A stretch of 64,000 nt of DNA from Gaeumannomyces sp. JS-464 (lineage: Eukaryota; Ascomycota; Sordariomycetes; Magnaporthales; Magnaporthaceae). The stretch spans positions 4,712,001 to 4,776,000 of the forward strand of contig NGZR01000005.1 of assembly GCA_002197995.1 (NCBI GenBank), given 5' to 3'. The translations under genes were made by a program, and so were the position numbers. Below the pieces are notes generated by a model. That model had not been told where the DNA came from. It did not search any database and saw only the letters and a program-made list of their open reading frames with translations. This document shows positions 22,048-33,989 of this stretch, in pieces; positions within the stretch are counted from its first letter, which is position 1, and every line of letters starts with the position of its first letter.

Positions 22048-24035
22048 ATGACAATGGCCACTCCAACCCAGCCCGGTGCAGCTCCGGCGGCATCCAACGC
22101 CGAGCGGGCCCCAGAAATCACTGCCGAAACTCCCCGCGCTGCTTCCCCCTTGCAGGACGAGAAGGCGGCGGCAAGCCTCAGTGCCAAATCCAAAGCTGGG
22201 CGTGCAGTCATTGACCAGCGTCAGACAATCCCGACGACGGGGAAAAGATGCCACACGACCAAGTGGGAATACATCACATTCTGCCTATTTTGTAAGTGCT
22301 TTCCACACGTCAATTGCATGGCTTGCTTGCCAAGTGCCCCCAACTCACAGGAACCCGGGATAACCGAATAGACTTTTCCCTGAACGGCGCGCCCATCGGC
22401 AACAATGGCAGCGGCCTCCGGCAGGCGCTGGTCAACATGCAGCACCCGGACGGCTACCTGACCTGGGGCGGCCAGTACATGCCTATCAACGCAATGCTGC
22501 TCCGGGTTCAGGGCGTCATGTTCGCCGCGCAGCTCGTGACCCTCATGATTCTGGGGCCCTACGCCGACTACGGCAACTGGCGGCCCTGGATCATGATCGT
22601 CGGCCAGGTGGTCCTGTATATCTGCCAGTTTTCTTTGTGCGCCATCGGACGCCCGGAGCAGTGGGAGGCCGCGCAGGCCTTGTTCGTCGTGGGCTCCCTC
22701 GCGGCAAACGTCGTCAACAGTTTCTACGCCGCCACCTTCCCCTCCATCGTCCGGGACCTGCCCAGGCTGATCGAGAGCGAGGAGCGCGTCAAGGCCGGGA
22801 CTGAGTCGCCCGAGGCGCACAACAAGCTGGACGAATACGAAAGGTCCAAGCTGTACAACCTCAACACAACATGACGGGGTCCTACGTGGTGGCTGTGGTT
22901 TATGCTATTGCTGTTGGGATGGTATGTCCCAGGTTTTTTTTCTCCCCCCTTTTTTTAGTTGGCGGTTCGGTTTGCGCCGCCGTCTGGAGTGCATCTTTGC
23001 TGATAATAGCGCCACCTACACGCAACCCAGATTGCCGGCATCGGCTTCGACACAAACGAACAAAAGATCATCTCGTTCCGCGCGGCCCTGGGTTACTTTG
23101 GCTTTATGACCGTCGCTTTCACCGTCCCCTTCTTTATCCTGCACAAGCACAGGCCGGGACAGCAGCTGCCGTCGGGCACGGGCTGGCTCACGGCAGGTCC
23201 GAGGCAGGTGTGGAGCGCGCTTAAGAGCGCGAGGCAGCTCAAGCAGGTGACACTGTACCTGTTCGCCTACTTCTTCCTCCAAGAAACATGGGGCACGTAC
23301 TGGTCCGTGACGGGCATCATACAGAACGACGTCATCCACTATAACCCGCTTATGCTCAACGCCTTTAGCTTAACGGCCGACCTGTGCGGCGGGACGGGAC
23401 ACCTGCTCCTCCTTTTCCTCCAAAAGCGCTTCCGCTTCAGCGTTAAACAGGGCGTTGTGTTCGGGGCCGTCATGACGCTGATCCCGCAGCTCTGGGGCGC
23501 CGTCGGCCGGTTTACGACCGTCGTCGGCTTCCACAACGAGTGGGAGTTCTGGCTCGTCCAGGCGTGGAACATCACGACGGCGGCCTGGGGCGGGTATAAC
23601 GTCACCATGATATCAGAGGTCGTCCCGGGCCCCAAATCGTTCATGTTCTTCGCCCTGTTCAACTGCGTCGGCAAGACCTCGGGTTTCGTCGGCCCCTTCA
23701 TCACGGCCGCCATCATACAGGCCGACGGCGGGAGGAACAATGGCGCGTACTGGTTCCTGCTCGGCACTGGCCTGCTGGGCCTGCTGGCCTTGTATTTTGT
23801 CGACACGGACCAGGCCAAGATTGATAGCGCTGCTTGTAAGTGCCTTACTGTAAGCACCTCCGATACAAGAGCTAATCTGTTGACTTTATTCGGAACAGAC
23901 TTGGCGCGTGAAGCTGAAGAGATGTACTCGGCAGAGCAGAGGGAAGCCGCCAAGCATAATCTCGAGGGTAGCTCCTCAGGAACCGCAGCCACGGCATCGA
24001 CTGCTGATTTTTCCGCTGCTGTGACGCGACTCTGA
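22048..24035 (+). CDS. Atg22-like MFS transporter gene, four exons, one frameshift
   Basis: Best model: exons 22048-22291, 22372-22921, 23031-23835 and 23899-24035, about 577 aa once the shift is allowed for. Introns are GTAAGT..TAG (22292-22371), GTATGT..CAG (22922-23030) and GTAAGT..CAG (23836-23898). The product resembles the Atg22 family of vacuolar amino-acid exporters (12-TM, MFS type): TTKWEYITFCLF, GNWRPWIMIVGQVVLYICQF, a central loop with charged residues, FFLQETWGTYWSVTGII, ISEVVPGPKSFMFFALFNC and GKTSGFVGPFITAAI, then a hydrophilic tail. Exon 2 leaves frame near 22866-22875 (ACAACATGACGG): a 2-bp excess makes a stop, after which TGSYVVAVVYAIAVGM continues in the next frame. This is either a pseudogene or an assembly error. 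The alternative first Met at 22054 is close behind. By homology the protein would sit in the vacuole membrane. Confidence 0.75.
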
Positions 24036-24559
24036 CAAGCCAACCACGGCCAACGTGGAGGGCCGAAATAAGACAGATGTCCTGGCGGACGTGAAGAGTT
24101 AATGGGTCCGATCCCCTTGGTCCAAGGCCGAGAGCATCGAGATACAATCGCGAGAAACACCCGGCAAGCTGTTAAGGCCCGCGCGGTGTGTTTCAAAGTG
24201 TGTTAAACGGGGAGTACACGAGGCCTGGAATACGGGTATATAAAATACGTTGAACGTCCTTGGCTTTTTGTTTCCCAGCACGCAGCTTGGGAAGGCTGCA
24301 GAACTAAGTAAAGAGAGAAATTGCCCCTGTGGACATTTCGCCGCCAGCATCAAGTACGATCAAGTCGAACGCATCTTTCCCTTTCCAGATGGGACCCCTC
24401 CGCAACCCAAAGCAACCCTTTTTCGCAATCAGCACGATGTTAAACCAGTCCCGCTGGATACCACAGACTTTTACATCATTGCATCTTGCCGCTGCCAATG
24501 GCCATTGCTACGATCCGCGGTTGGTGCCACTACTTTGTAGGCGAACCGCAGAAGCTGCA

Positions 24560-26280
24560 GCAATAAGGAGCTGGGGAAAAAGGGTCGAAATCTATTCCTC
24601 TGCCTCTCCTTCCTCGTCCTCCTCCGACTCTCCAGTCTTTACGTCTTGCGACTGGCTCTCAGCAGCATCAGCAGCAATAGCAGCATTGACATCCACCCCG
24701 TACCCCAATAGCGACTCGATCCCTCCCCAATACTCGTTCGAAGAAGAGGAAGCAGAAGAGACGTTGGCTAGACGGCGGTAGGTGCCCAGTGCTTGGCCGC
24801 GTAGTTAAACAAGCCGCCAGCGCCGCTCCCGCTGCGCTGCCGGACGTCCAGGCCGTCAATTTCGGCTTTGTAGAGTTTGGGATCAATGCCGTTGCACCGT
24901 CAATGTCCATCCTATCTCTGGCTGCTTGGGGTCCGGTGATGAGGCCCGTCGCTTGCCATGTTAGCTGCTGCCAGCATGAGATAGACGACGCAGATCTCGG
25001 CTAAACAGCGGTTTACCGCGACCACATTTAAGCATCCTTTGTACCCATATGTTCTATAGCTACCATTGTCACCACCATTAACAACCGATTTTGACACATT
25101 TGGTGACCGCACCAGGAATTTAGCCGCCGTCTGGTGGATAAATGACACGACCTTGTTTGCGGTGCGAATAAACGGCCCGCAAACGGCATACAGGCGTCGG
25201 GCAAATGTCGAACTGGCACCGCCATTTGACCTGCGCTACTAAGATATCGTCGGGCCGGACCGCGAGCGCAACGTCGATCTCGTCTAGCGTGAGGGCGCAC
25301 TAAGAGAGCGCACCGTAAGGCCGCAATAACAGACAGCACGCACAGCAGGGCGTTGGAGTGTTGTGCCGACGAGCGCCGCAAAACGCTATCGTACAGCATG
25401 TTTAGCTTATCGGGAACGGAGTTTAGTGTTAACTCGAAGGATTTGGGCGTGGCGTCGGTGTCGGCCTCGAGCAGGTCCAGCACCAGGCATATCCAGAGGT
25501 TGGGCCGTTTTGCTAGCCGCTGCCTGACGGCGCGGCGTATGGCGTCGAAGCAGAGCGTGAGCTTTTGCAAGTGGGCACAACGGGCGCGGATGAAGGTCGC
25601 GGTGTCGCGTGGTTTGCGGGCTGGATCCGGTGGTGGTGGCGTGGGAAGGAAGGGTATGAAACAGGTCGCCGATCGGCTGGTTGGGGCGGGTGGTGACTGC
25701 GAGCTTGAGCCATCCGTTTTGGTAGTTGGCCATTGTTGTCGCCGTCCGAGGATGATGGCGGCGAAAAACCGGATAGCCTTGGCTATGGACGCGGCCTCGC
25801 ATTCGTCCAGGGCACCCACCATGCAAACAACACTGCCGCCATCATGTCTCCGTTCGGGGCCGCCGGAGAGGGCGATGACCCGGAAGATCTTGCATAGATC
25901 ATGGAGGCTCAACCCAAGCTGTGCGTCGTTCAGGGCCAAACGCTTCCCGGCCAGCGGCGCGAGTGTCGCTTGGCTTTAAAGAGCTGGTGGATAAGGGCGA
26001 GGAGGAGCGATGCGCCATCGCTTTAGGCCGCGATGTTCCTGTCGAAAAAGAAGTAAACCACTGTGGTGGACTCGACGCCCCGCAATGAGCGATGCTGGCG
26101 GATGCTGTCGATTAGAAACGCGGCGAGCGCCGTCTTTCCACATCCGGGGTCGGCGGTAGTCCGGAGAAGAGATAACGACGGACTTTCGAGCTGGGCGGCG
26201 TGTTTGGGCTCATGAAGGAGCCATGCGCAGGTGTTTTCGATGGGCGGCTTGACCGAGGAGGAGGAGCCACCGGTTAAACA
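24560..26280 (-). pseudogene. NACHT-ankyrin (NLR/STAND-type) gene remnant
   Basis: Minus-strand pieces occur in the correct NLR order across several frames. First is PIENTCAWLLHEPKHAAQLE with P-loop ADPGCGKTALAAFL (about 26125-26260). Next come VVYFFFDRN, ASLLLALIHQLFK and Walker B VVCMVGALDECE (about 25798-25830), then NLWICLVLDLLEADTDATPK and SVPDKLNMLYDSVLRRSS. A winged-helix-like segment (ALLCVLSVIAALR, then a shifted LTLDEIDVALAVRPDDI-type piece near 25230-25290) and FIHQTAAKFLVRS (about 25103-25147) follow. The last pieces are YAAKHW and an ankyrin-like NEYWGGIESLLGYGVDVNAA (about 24670-24800). Fungal NLRs of this build sense non-self and control incompatibility or cell death. At least two in-frame stops (for example near 26022 and 25937) and several frameshifts make this copy non-functional as read. 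Confidence 0.8.
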
Positions 26281-26694
26281 AGTTCAAGTTCAGTTTAGAG
26301 ATCAGCAGATGGCCACTAGCGAGATCTAGAAAGTGAGGACTCAGGGGTGACCCCTGAGCCGATGTGTGACTGAGCGAAGCGTGCAACCCTTTGCTCCTTT
26401 CCACCTCCTTTTTTCCTTTCCGTGTCCTTTCTCCTTCTATCCTTCTACACCTTTCTCGCTTCCTTCGAAGGAGAATGCATTTATCGGCGCTGTGGCTTCT
26501 TTTAAAGCACGAGTGCTCGACTTGCAACCAATCCTTGTATCTGGCGTGATGGGCATATTATCCCACAACACCTCGGCGCGGGTTTGGGAAAGCTTCCGAA
26601 AACGGGGGCATTAAGGCATACTCGTTTTTGTTGATGAAGCTGAATCTATCTAGGGCTGGCCTCCTCGAAACAAGGAGCAACAAGCTGATCATTA

Positions 26695-26854
<160 letters not shown>

Positions 26855-26859
26855 ACCTC

Positions 26860-29520
26860 GCTTCATGTTTAGGGTAGTCACCCGCCTCCGCTTGTGTCTC
26901 TCGTGGCGGCCCACTACCAGCTGCGAGACTGGTAGCCATCGGCTTGCGTTTATGTGTCGGGGTGCTTGACGACCTTGGCGGGGGTTTTGCGCCTGTCATT
27001 TACGTGAGAACGCCTGTCCTTTGCCGCCAGGATGCCGCAGTCACCGACCTCGCAGATGCTTCAGGGTCTGGCTGCTTAGGATTCGGCGCTATAAGACGTG
27101 CCTCTTCTCCTTGTCGAGGACGTCCATTGCGCATCTTCTTTAAACGTGCTACACAATAGCCGCAAAAGCTTTTAAAACCCTGGCAACATCTGTCCGCGGT
27201 GCGTGCAGTAGCGTGACCCATGCAAGGCCCTAGAGGCTCGTCTCTCCATATCTTGACGGGGCTGCGGCTGTCATTGCCTCTCTCAGGCTGGCACTAGACT
27301 GCCATCACACCCGAGGTGAGGGCCGCCTCGGCGCTTTCATCGGTCGCGCGTGGGGCGTTGGAGGCATGGTGGTGTGCACTTCGTAGCCCGCAAAAGGCCC
27401 AACATGGCATTGCTGCCGCGCGCAGATCTCGCGACTCCTTCCGCGACCTAATGCATCCTGCCCCCGGTGCGCAACGCCTAACATGCATGAGATGGAAGGC
27501 TGCCGTTCGGATTTGAGTAGCACATTTAGTCCTTTAGTGGGCACGCCGCAGACCGCGGCGCCAACTGTAACTCCCGAAGCACGCGCATCACGGCGGATGA
27601 AGAAGTGAATGGCAGTCCATGGATATGCCTGCGACCTCGGTCGCGAGTGAGATCGCCGCTGGCCTGGCGCTCGCCCAGCATATGCCTGGGGCGGTTATAT
27701 TGGGCATAAGTATGTCCGTATGTCCGAGCTTGAACATGTCCCTCGATCCGGGTGTAGTCAGGTCACCCTGAAGCTGGCTGGGTACACGCCTCTGTTTGGG
27801 TCGTGGCGACTGGCGATGCACCAAGCATAAGACGTGCAGCCAGTTGGGGACGATTGCCAGTTACTAAAACGGAGTCGGGCAGCGCCACCCATCCATGTTA
27901 GCCCTTGGAAAGCCGTTTCTCCCACGACAGCTTTAAGTTTGCCATCTTATCCTTTTTGGCAGCCGCTTTAAAGCTAACTGAGGTTCGTGGCTAGGAGCTT
28001 GCTATGTCGTGGCTGTGCTGTCCTTTAAGAAAACACCGGGTCAAGGCACCTATAGCGACGGGGTAATCGCCTGACTCCGCGCCGGGTCGAAACCGCTTAC
28101 AAAAAAATCTACCCAGCGGACCATGTCGCGGGCTCTCCGGGCTTTTGAACAGCCCGCTTCCATTTGCGGCGGCAGCAGTTAGCATGCTGGGAGCAAGCTG
28201 CTGGCCGACTAGGCGGACGCTGGCTCGAAAGGACCCAGATGGCTAACTGGTTAGCCGCCGCGTCGGCTCCCTGCGGATCCAGTTTGGTGGCAGCATCGAC
28301 GTCGTCATCGACGAGCCGCCCGAGCTGGCTTCCAACGTCGTTAGCGAGGCCGTTGCCTTGGTTGTCGACATGACGGACTAGCCCCCCGCCCCGTCCCCAT
28401 TTCCCGCATGGCCGAGGCTGTATCCGGCTTTCACGACCTGCGAGCGGGTAGGTACCGGGCTAAGATAGCCGCGGCCCACAAGCCTTCCTCCCGCTCACAC
28501 CATGGGTGAGGTCTTTTATCAACGCTTCCCGGGAGCTACTGGGTGGCTTTATGTGCCTGGGCCACGCTGCCCATGGCTCAGCTTGCCGCCGAAAGTCTCA
28601 TTTTTATATCACGCAGCAGCCAACTACAGCCTGGCGATAAAGAAAGCGCTGCAGGAGATACCGCGCCGCGGAGCAAAAGTTCACGCACACAACTACCGCG
28701 ACAGCTCAAAACACACAAAGTTTCCAACCTGCTCTATGTAGCCTATGCTATGCTTGCCAACGCCTCGGCGGCGGTGCCTCGCCATCAGGCCAGCCAGAGA
28801 AAAGCCGTCTCGCCTGGCCAAATCGTGCCTTTTTCTGTCCTTAGAAACGCGAGGTTGGAAACGCCCGCCTCACGATATAGACCATCTCCAGGAACCTAGC
28901 TTAGGATAACTTTGGCCAAACTGCGTCCCATGCCAACAGCTGCTATAAGAAGTTTTGGTTTAGTTCTTTTTGCCGGCTAGCCAAAGACAGCATTCGTGAG
29001 ATGCATGACTGTCCGGTCCGGCGCATTCTGGAGCTGTCGTGGAGTGAAGAGTGGCACTGGTCAACATGGGCTGGACGATGGGCGACCACGTGCAAAGCTC
29101 TGCCGACTTGCCGACGGCCGCCATCTTCCAGCCGCGGTGCCTGAGTCTCCGTTCCTAACATGGGAAGCCAAGGTGGCGACGATTGGTGGAGAAACATCCG
29201 GCAGTTCCACCCCGTGCGGGGGAGATCCGTTGACGAGGTGGCATTTCCGTGCAGAACAGGAAGGCCAAGGGGCAACGGTTCGATCGGTGACACTTTAAAC
29301 GCGCCAACGGAATCAGCCAGCGATGGCTCGCCCTGCTTATATCGAGGTTTGATGTGACCTTGAGCGGTGTCCGTATGTAAAGCAGGTAGCCTGTCCGTTG
29401 CGGTGTGCTCGACGTCTGCCATCTGCTGTTTGCTATAAATGTACGACCTGGGTGCTCGATGAGCGAAATGCAGGCTGCTAATATGTCAGCGCCAGCCTTT
29501 GGCACCATTGTTTGCAAACC
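26860..29520. other. GC-rich, no intact gene; one coding relic
   Basis: No supported gene. On the plus strand 28250-28380 one frame reads RVGSLRIQFGGSIDVVIDEP, then LASNVVSEAVALVVDMTD and a stop, which looks like the end of a real protein. It has an in-frame stop shortly upstream and no recognisable family. Promoter features for the esterase-like gene starting at 29527 could not be identified with confidence. Confidence 0.4.
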
Positions 29521-29526
29521 CAAAAC

Positions 29527-30343
29527 ATGAAACTCGCCTGCTTGTCCACGGCCCTCGCCCTCGGGTGGTCCTTGGCGCGTCCGCCTTGCCAAAGATCCGC
29601 GAGGCAGCCGCTGCGGATGCGCTCGAGGCCCGCGGCCCCCGCATCTTCCTTTGCGGCGACAGCACCATGGCCCGCAACACGGGTGGCGTTATCGACGGCT
29701 GGGGCAACCACCTGGCCAAGTACGTGACGGCCACGGTCGAGAACCGGGCTATCGGCGGGCGCTCGGCGCGCTCGTTTTGGAACGAGGGCCGGTTCCAGGC
29801 GGTGGCCAACCAGGCGCGCGCGGGCGACGTCGTGTCATCGAGTTTGGCCACAACGACGGCGGCTCGCCCCGGTCCAACGACAACGGCCGCTCGGCCTGCC
29901 CGGGCACTGGCACCGAGACGTGCATCTCGGACAAAACGGGCGAGGTCGTCTACACGTTTAACTTCTACGTCATCCAGGCCGCCCGGCTCATGCTTAACAA
30001 GGGCGCCACCGTCGTCCTCAGCGCCCAAACGCCCCGCAACCAGTGGGAGGGCGGCACGTACAACGGCGAGCCGAGCCGCTTCGTCGACTACATGAGCAGG
30101 GCGCACCGTGCCCTGGCCGACTCGCGCGTTACCTACGTCAACCATCACCAGGCCGTCAGCAACATGTACCGCAAAATGGGCAGCGGGCCCGTTAACGCCT
30201 TGTACCCTCAAGACCGGACGCACACAGGCCCACGAGGCGCTGACCTTTCGGCGCAGGCCCTTGTGCAGGCTGTTTACCAGCGGATGAACGGGGAAACGAG
30301 CCTGTTGCGTTTCGTCAAAACGCCGGTCAACATTGTGTACTAG
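29527..30343 (+). pseudogene. Rhamnogalacturonan acetylesterase-like SGNH hydrolase, two one-base shifts
   Basis: The ATG at 29527 opens a signal-peptide-like start (MKLACLSTALALG). After one missing base near 29563-29567 the frame continues with FLCGDSTMARNTGG (block I nucleophile Ser, about 29651-29670). After another missing base near 29832-29836 it continues with VIEFGHNDGGSPRSNDNG (block III Gly-His-Asn-Asp) and reaches the block V DRTHTGPRGAD (Asp and His of the triad, 30212-30244), stopping at 30341-30343. Length would be about 272 aa, normal for fungal family CE12 enzymes, which are secreted and remove acetyl groups from rhamnogalacturonan in pectin. Both shifts are losses of one G next to a G run, so assembly error is as likely as gene decay. 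No introns seen. Confidence 0.8.
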
Positions 30344-30344
30344 G

Positions 30345-31530
30345 CCATGCCGGGAGTCTCGGGACTCGCTGCCGTGGACGCCGATGCCATCTAGCCCGCG
30401 TACATGCGGCGCGGTGCTTTCAAACTGACGCGCATGGTTTGCAGTAGGGGCGCTGGTCCAAAGGCCCCTCAAGGGCCCAATACAATGAGGTGGGCGGATG
30501 CTGCGGTGCGGCGATGGGTGTTTAGAGGTAGACGCCACCAGTAGGGGTGAAAAAAAAAAAATAAAAAAAAAACCCCGAAATAGTGGTGAGTGCCACGAGG
30601 CAAGTTAATAGGAGAGCCCGGCCCCGGCTAACCGCATAACCGCAAACAACGCAGGTGCATTTTCGCATGGTGGCTATTAGGACGACCCTCCCAGCTTTGA
30701 ATGTCCCTGCTTGCGTTGATAGTAGAAAGACGGCTGCGCGTGCGATCACAGACTACTGTCCGCGCCGGGTGTAATGTGGAAATTTTCTTCCTGTGCTTGT
30801 TTCCGTTTGCAAAAAGGCCTGTTCCCGACAAAAAAGGCCGGTTTGGCAGATACCCCTGGCCTAGTTCTTAGCAGTCCTGCTTCTGTGCCTCGGCATGTGG
30901 ACGGCAATTTCAGATTGACGTTCCCCATCTCCTAATTTCGCCTACTAGTTATGTTTGCGAGGGGATCGTCAGGTTAGTTGGGCAACATTTTCAACGTACG
31001 CGCTGCGGCCGGCCTGCGTTGAAAAAGCTGGGGTGAGTGAGTGAGTGAGTATATTTAACGTCAGTAAGTCGGGATTTACCAGTCCCTGCCTCCCAAGGGG
31101 CATATGACGTGCTAGCGCTACCTAAGCTAAACATTAGGCTACATGTTGCTATCCGGCGGCTAGCAGAATTAAACCCGAAGGCACACGGAGGTCGGGCCGC
31201 GTTCCGGCGCTCCTTGTTAGTGAGCGGGCGATCGGCGGTAGGGCGTATGTATATACGCCAGGGCGTTGTAAAGCGCTGCGGGTGGTAGTAGTGCGTTCGG
31301 CCGGCGAGTATGCCGATAAAGGGGTGGGGCCGGGGTTTAGGCTGGAAGGTCCTCGGGACCCCCAGGGCCTGGCCGGAGGTGCGGGGGACTAACGAGCCTA
31401 CTGTTGGTCCTGGATGAAAAAGCTGGGGAGTGGTGTGAGGGAGGGGATTGCCAACCCAGGCGAAATCCAGCATCTTCCCGGTCGCGAGAAGCTAAGACTC
31501 GCTTCAGGCCTTACTTAGGTGTCATGGGTA
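30345..31530. other. GC-rich, no intact gene; faint coding relic
   Basis: An A-rich run lies at about 30550-30572 and a (GTGA)n stretch at about 31032-31051. On the plus strand 31099-31270 one frame reads AYDVLALPKLNIRLHVAIRR then AELNPKAHGGRAAFRRSLL, which looks like a protein relic of unknown origin. The opposite frame 30991-31473 is open but unconvincing. Confidence 0.35.
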
Positions 31531-32024
31531 AATAAGCACCCACACAGAAATCTCGGCGCTAGTAAGGGGGCCCTGGCCGCTCCACCGTTTCGCTTCGAAG
31601 GCCAGTAAAAAAAGCCGGCTTTTTACTAGGGGAAATCGATACCTTTGAATCTTGTGGAAGGCTTAACCAGGGCGTTGTTTGTTGTTTGAAAAGGCGATGA
31701 AAGGAGTTATATTGAGGCTATCACCACTTTGTATGCAAGCCGTTAGCGGCAATAACGTCTTGCATCCTTTGTGGCATCGTTTGAAAAAGCTTTATCAAAA
31801 GGGATTCCGGTACAACCTTTTAGGCCTTTTCGACACGTGCGCGGAGGACATTATAAAAAGGCTTTTCGTCTCTTTCATAATGGTTGTTGTAAAAATATAT
31901 GGTTTTAATTGGGGCGTGCTTGCGCTAATCACAGTAACTAACAGGGTTACGTTTAGTTGGTACGGGCCTTGTTAAGCACTACAAGTAATGCTGGCAGGGC
32001 TTTAAGCTTAGTGGGTGGTACAGG

Positions 32025-32508
32025 TGTTACAATCAGGGGTCTGCTCCTAGGGTAGGGCACCTCGGGGGAGGAAAGGATAGTATTGCTGATCTGGTTGACA
32101 GGGGATCACGTGACTTAGAAGGACAATTTGATTGCTTGCCTCAGGGGATGCCTGTGAGCTAACTTAGGTTAACTAATGCTGAAGCCTTAGTTAAAACTAC
32201 CTAAAAAAGAAGGAAATCCATCCTTTATATATACATTGCTTTCCCTAGTAGTTCCTTGGATCTATTGCTTTGCTTACAAATCTACAAATCCTTTTTAAAT
32301 TTATCGCCTTGCTTATAAATCCACAAATCCCTTTTGGATTTGTCGCTTTGCTTATAAATTTACAAATCCTTTTTGGATTTGTCGTTTTGCTTATAAATTT
32401 ACAAATCCCTTTTAATTACGTGGTTTTACGTAACTTAATGCAGGGCAAAAGCACCGCTTAATGCCCTTCCTGTTTTGCTATTTTAAGGCTTACATGCTGG
32501 TCGTAACA
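32025..32508 (-). repeat. 3' LTR of Gypsy C, best preserved LTR of the family
   Basis: TGTTAC..GTAACA, 484 bp, still rich in G/C (for example CAGGGGTCTGCTCCTAGGG near the start). Holds four 39-bp tandem units at 32258-32413. It is 39 bp longer than its partner LTR, which has three units. Confidence 0.9.
32258..32413. repeat. 39-bp tandem repeat x4 inside the Gypsy C 3' LTR
   Basis: Four contiguous 39-bp units of the form GGATTTGTCGCTTTGCTTAT followed by AAATTTACAAATCCTTTTT. Unit number differs between LTRs (4 here, 3 at 49408-49524, 2 in copies B and D). Copy A has a longer 48-bp variant, three times. The repetitive open frame 32270-32461 is only a by-product. Confidence 0.9.
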
Positions 32509-32759
32509 TTAAGTCCCCCCTTTTAAGCCGAGTTTTTTTTAGCCATGTTTTATCGCCCCGCTTTTTATTAATGGTAAGTACTTTTTTTTTTTTACCATTT
32601 CCCATCCCTTTTTTATTTTAACAAAATGTTTAATCGGGTATGAAAACGTTTTTTTACGAAAAAAAACCCTTTAGCGTAAAGATTTATTTGCTTAAGTTTT
32701 TTCCTTTCCTATTAAAATGCTTTTTTGCTTTTTTTATTACGAAATTTTAAAGCGTAAAA

Positions 32760-33190
32760 AGTGTAAAGCTTTTTTTAGGACTTATCGCGGTGCGTAAAAT
32801 GCTTTAGTCGGAACCGCTCGGGTTGCGACATTTTGGGCCCTTTTTTTGCGCAGCTCCGAAAGATTAGGGAGCAGCACGCAATGCTAAAAGCCGAGCTAAA
32901 AGCAAAAAAGGAAAAGCGTCGTGCCGTAAAACGGGAGCTTTTTACTGCTAACGCTCGTATTAAGCGTTTAAAAACGCAAAAAAAATGTGGTTCGAAAAGA
33001 AAATGCGCGCGTTTTAGCGCGGCATTAACGTTATAAAAAAGTTAAAGCGTATCGAGCAGGAAGAGGCCGACTAAGCGGTTTGCCAAGCTGCCTCGTGCTT
33101 TAGGCCGTCCGTAGCTTTTACCGTTTCCCTCGATTGGCAGGCATTCGAGGTTAATTTTAACTTAAACCTGCTTTCCTTTTTTTAACTTAA
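32760..33190 (+). pseudogene. Plus-strand accessory ORF of the Gypsy family, copy C
   Basis: The open part 32833-33036 encodes a basic helical stretch (LRKIREQHAMLKAELKAKK, VKRELFTANARIKRLKTQK). A second frame continues with RGINVIKKLKRIEQEEAD and DWQAFEVNFNLNLLSFFN up to about 33185. It shares position, strand and sequence with 2112-2548 in copy A and 33990-34300 in copy B. The lysine-rich start suggests nucleic-acid binding or a coiled coil, by inference only. Confidence 0.5.
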
Positions 33191-33238
33191 TAAGTTATAA
33201 CTTTTTTAATAATTTCCATAAGTCGTGTAGCGTATTAG

Positions 33239-33647
33239 TATTACAATTAGGGGTTTGCTTTTAAAATAAAGCACTTCGGGGGTAAAAAGAACAGTATCGC
33301 TAAAGCTGGTAAACAAGAAAATTACGTAACTTAAAAGGACAATTTAATTGCTTACCTTAAGGAATGCCTAAAAGCTAACTTAAGTTAACTAATGCCGAAG
33401 CTTTAATTAAAGCTATTTAAAACAGTAGGAAATCCATTTTTTATATATACGCTGCCTTTTGCTTTATATTGGGTTAAATTTGTAGCTTTGCCATAAATCC
33501 ACAAATTTTTTTTAAATTTATTGCTGTTATAATTATAAATCTTTTTTGGTTTACGTAACTTTACGTAACCGGGGCGGGGCGAAAGCACTATTTTAAAACC
33601 CCTTTTTGCTTTGCTATTTTAAAAGCTTACATGCTGGTCGTAATATT
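33239..33647 (-). repeat. 3' LTR of Gypsy B
   Basis: TATTAC (mutated TGTTAC) at 33239 to CGTAATA at 33647, 409 bp, two subrepeats. ATTAG precedes it. Confidence 0.85.
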
Positions 33648-33989
33648 AAGTTTCCTTTTTTAAGCTAAATCTTTTTAGCCACGTTTTATCGCCCCGCTTT
33701 TTATTAATAGTAAATACTTTCCTTTTTTACCATTTCCTTTCCCCTTTTTGTTTAACAAAATGTTTAGCTAAATACGAAAACATCCTTTCGCGAAAAAAAC
33801 CGTTAATTGTAAAAAGCTTTTAACGGTTATTTTCCTTAACTATTACGAAATGCTTTTTTATTTGTACTATTACGAAATTTTAAAACGTAAAAAATGTAAA
33901 GCTTTTTTTTAAAACTCGTTTTAATGCGTGGAATGTTTTCGTATTAATCGCTCGAAGTGCGACATTTTAAAGCCTTTTCCTTTTAAGCT

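Noticed and set aside
22292..22350. Acceptor CACAG at about 22346-22350 for the first intron of the Atg22-like gene
   Set aside because: It would create an immediate TGA; the TAG at 22371 restores the YFSLNGAPIG reading.
23339..24196. 285-aa minus-strand frame
   Set aside because: Antisense of the Atg22-like exon 3-4, which has clear homology-type motifs and splice sites on the plus strand.
25353..25979. 208-aa plus-strand frame
   Set aside because: Antisense of the NACHT pseudogene, which has recognisable motifs on the minus strand.
32258..32413. CRISPR-like array of regularly spaced repeats
   Set aside because: Contiguous 39-bp tandem units without spacers, inside a eukaryotic LTR.
32270..32461. 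63-aa frame with repeated NLQI..LLI units
   Set aside because: Produced by the 39-bp tandem units inside an LTR; no reason to think it is expressed.
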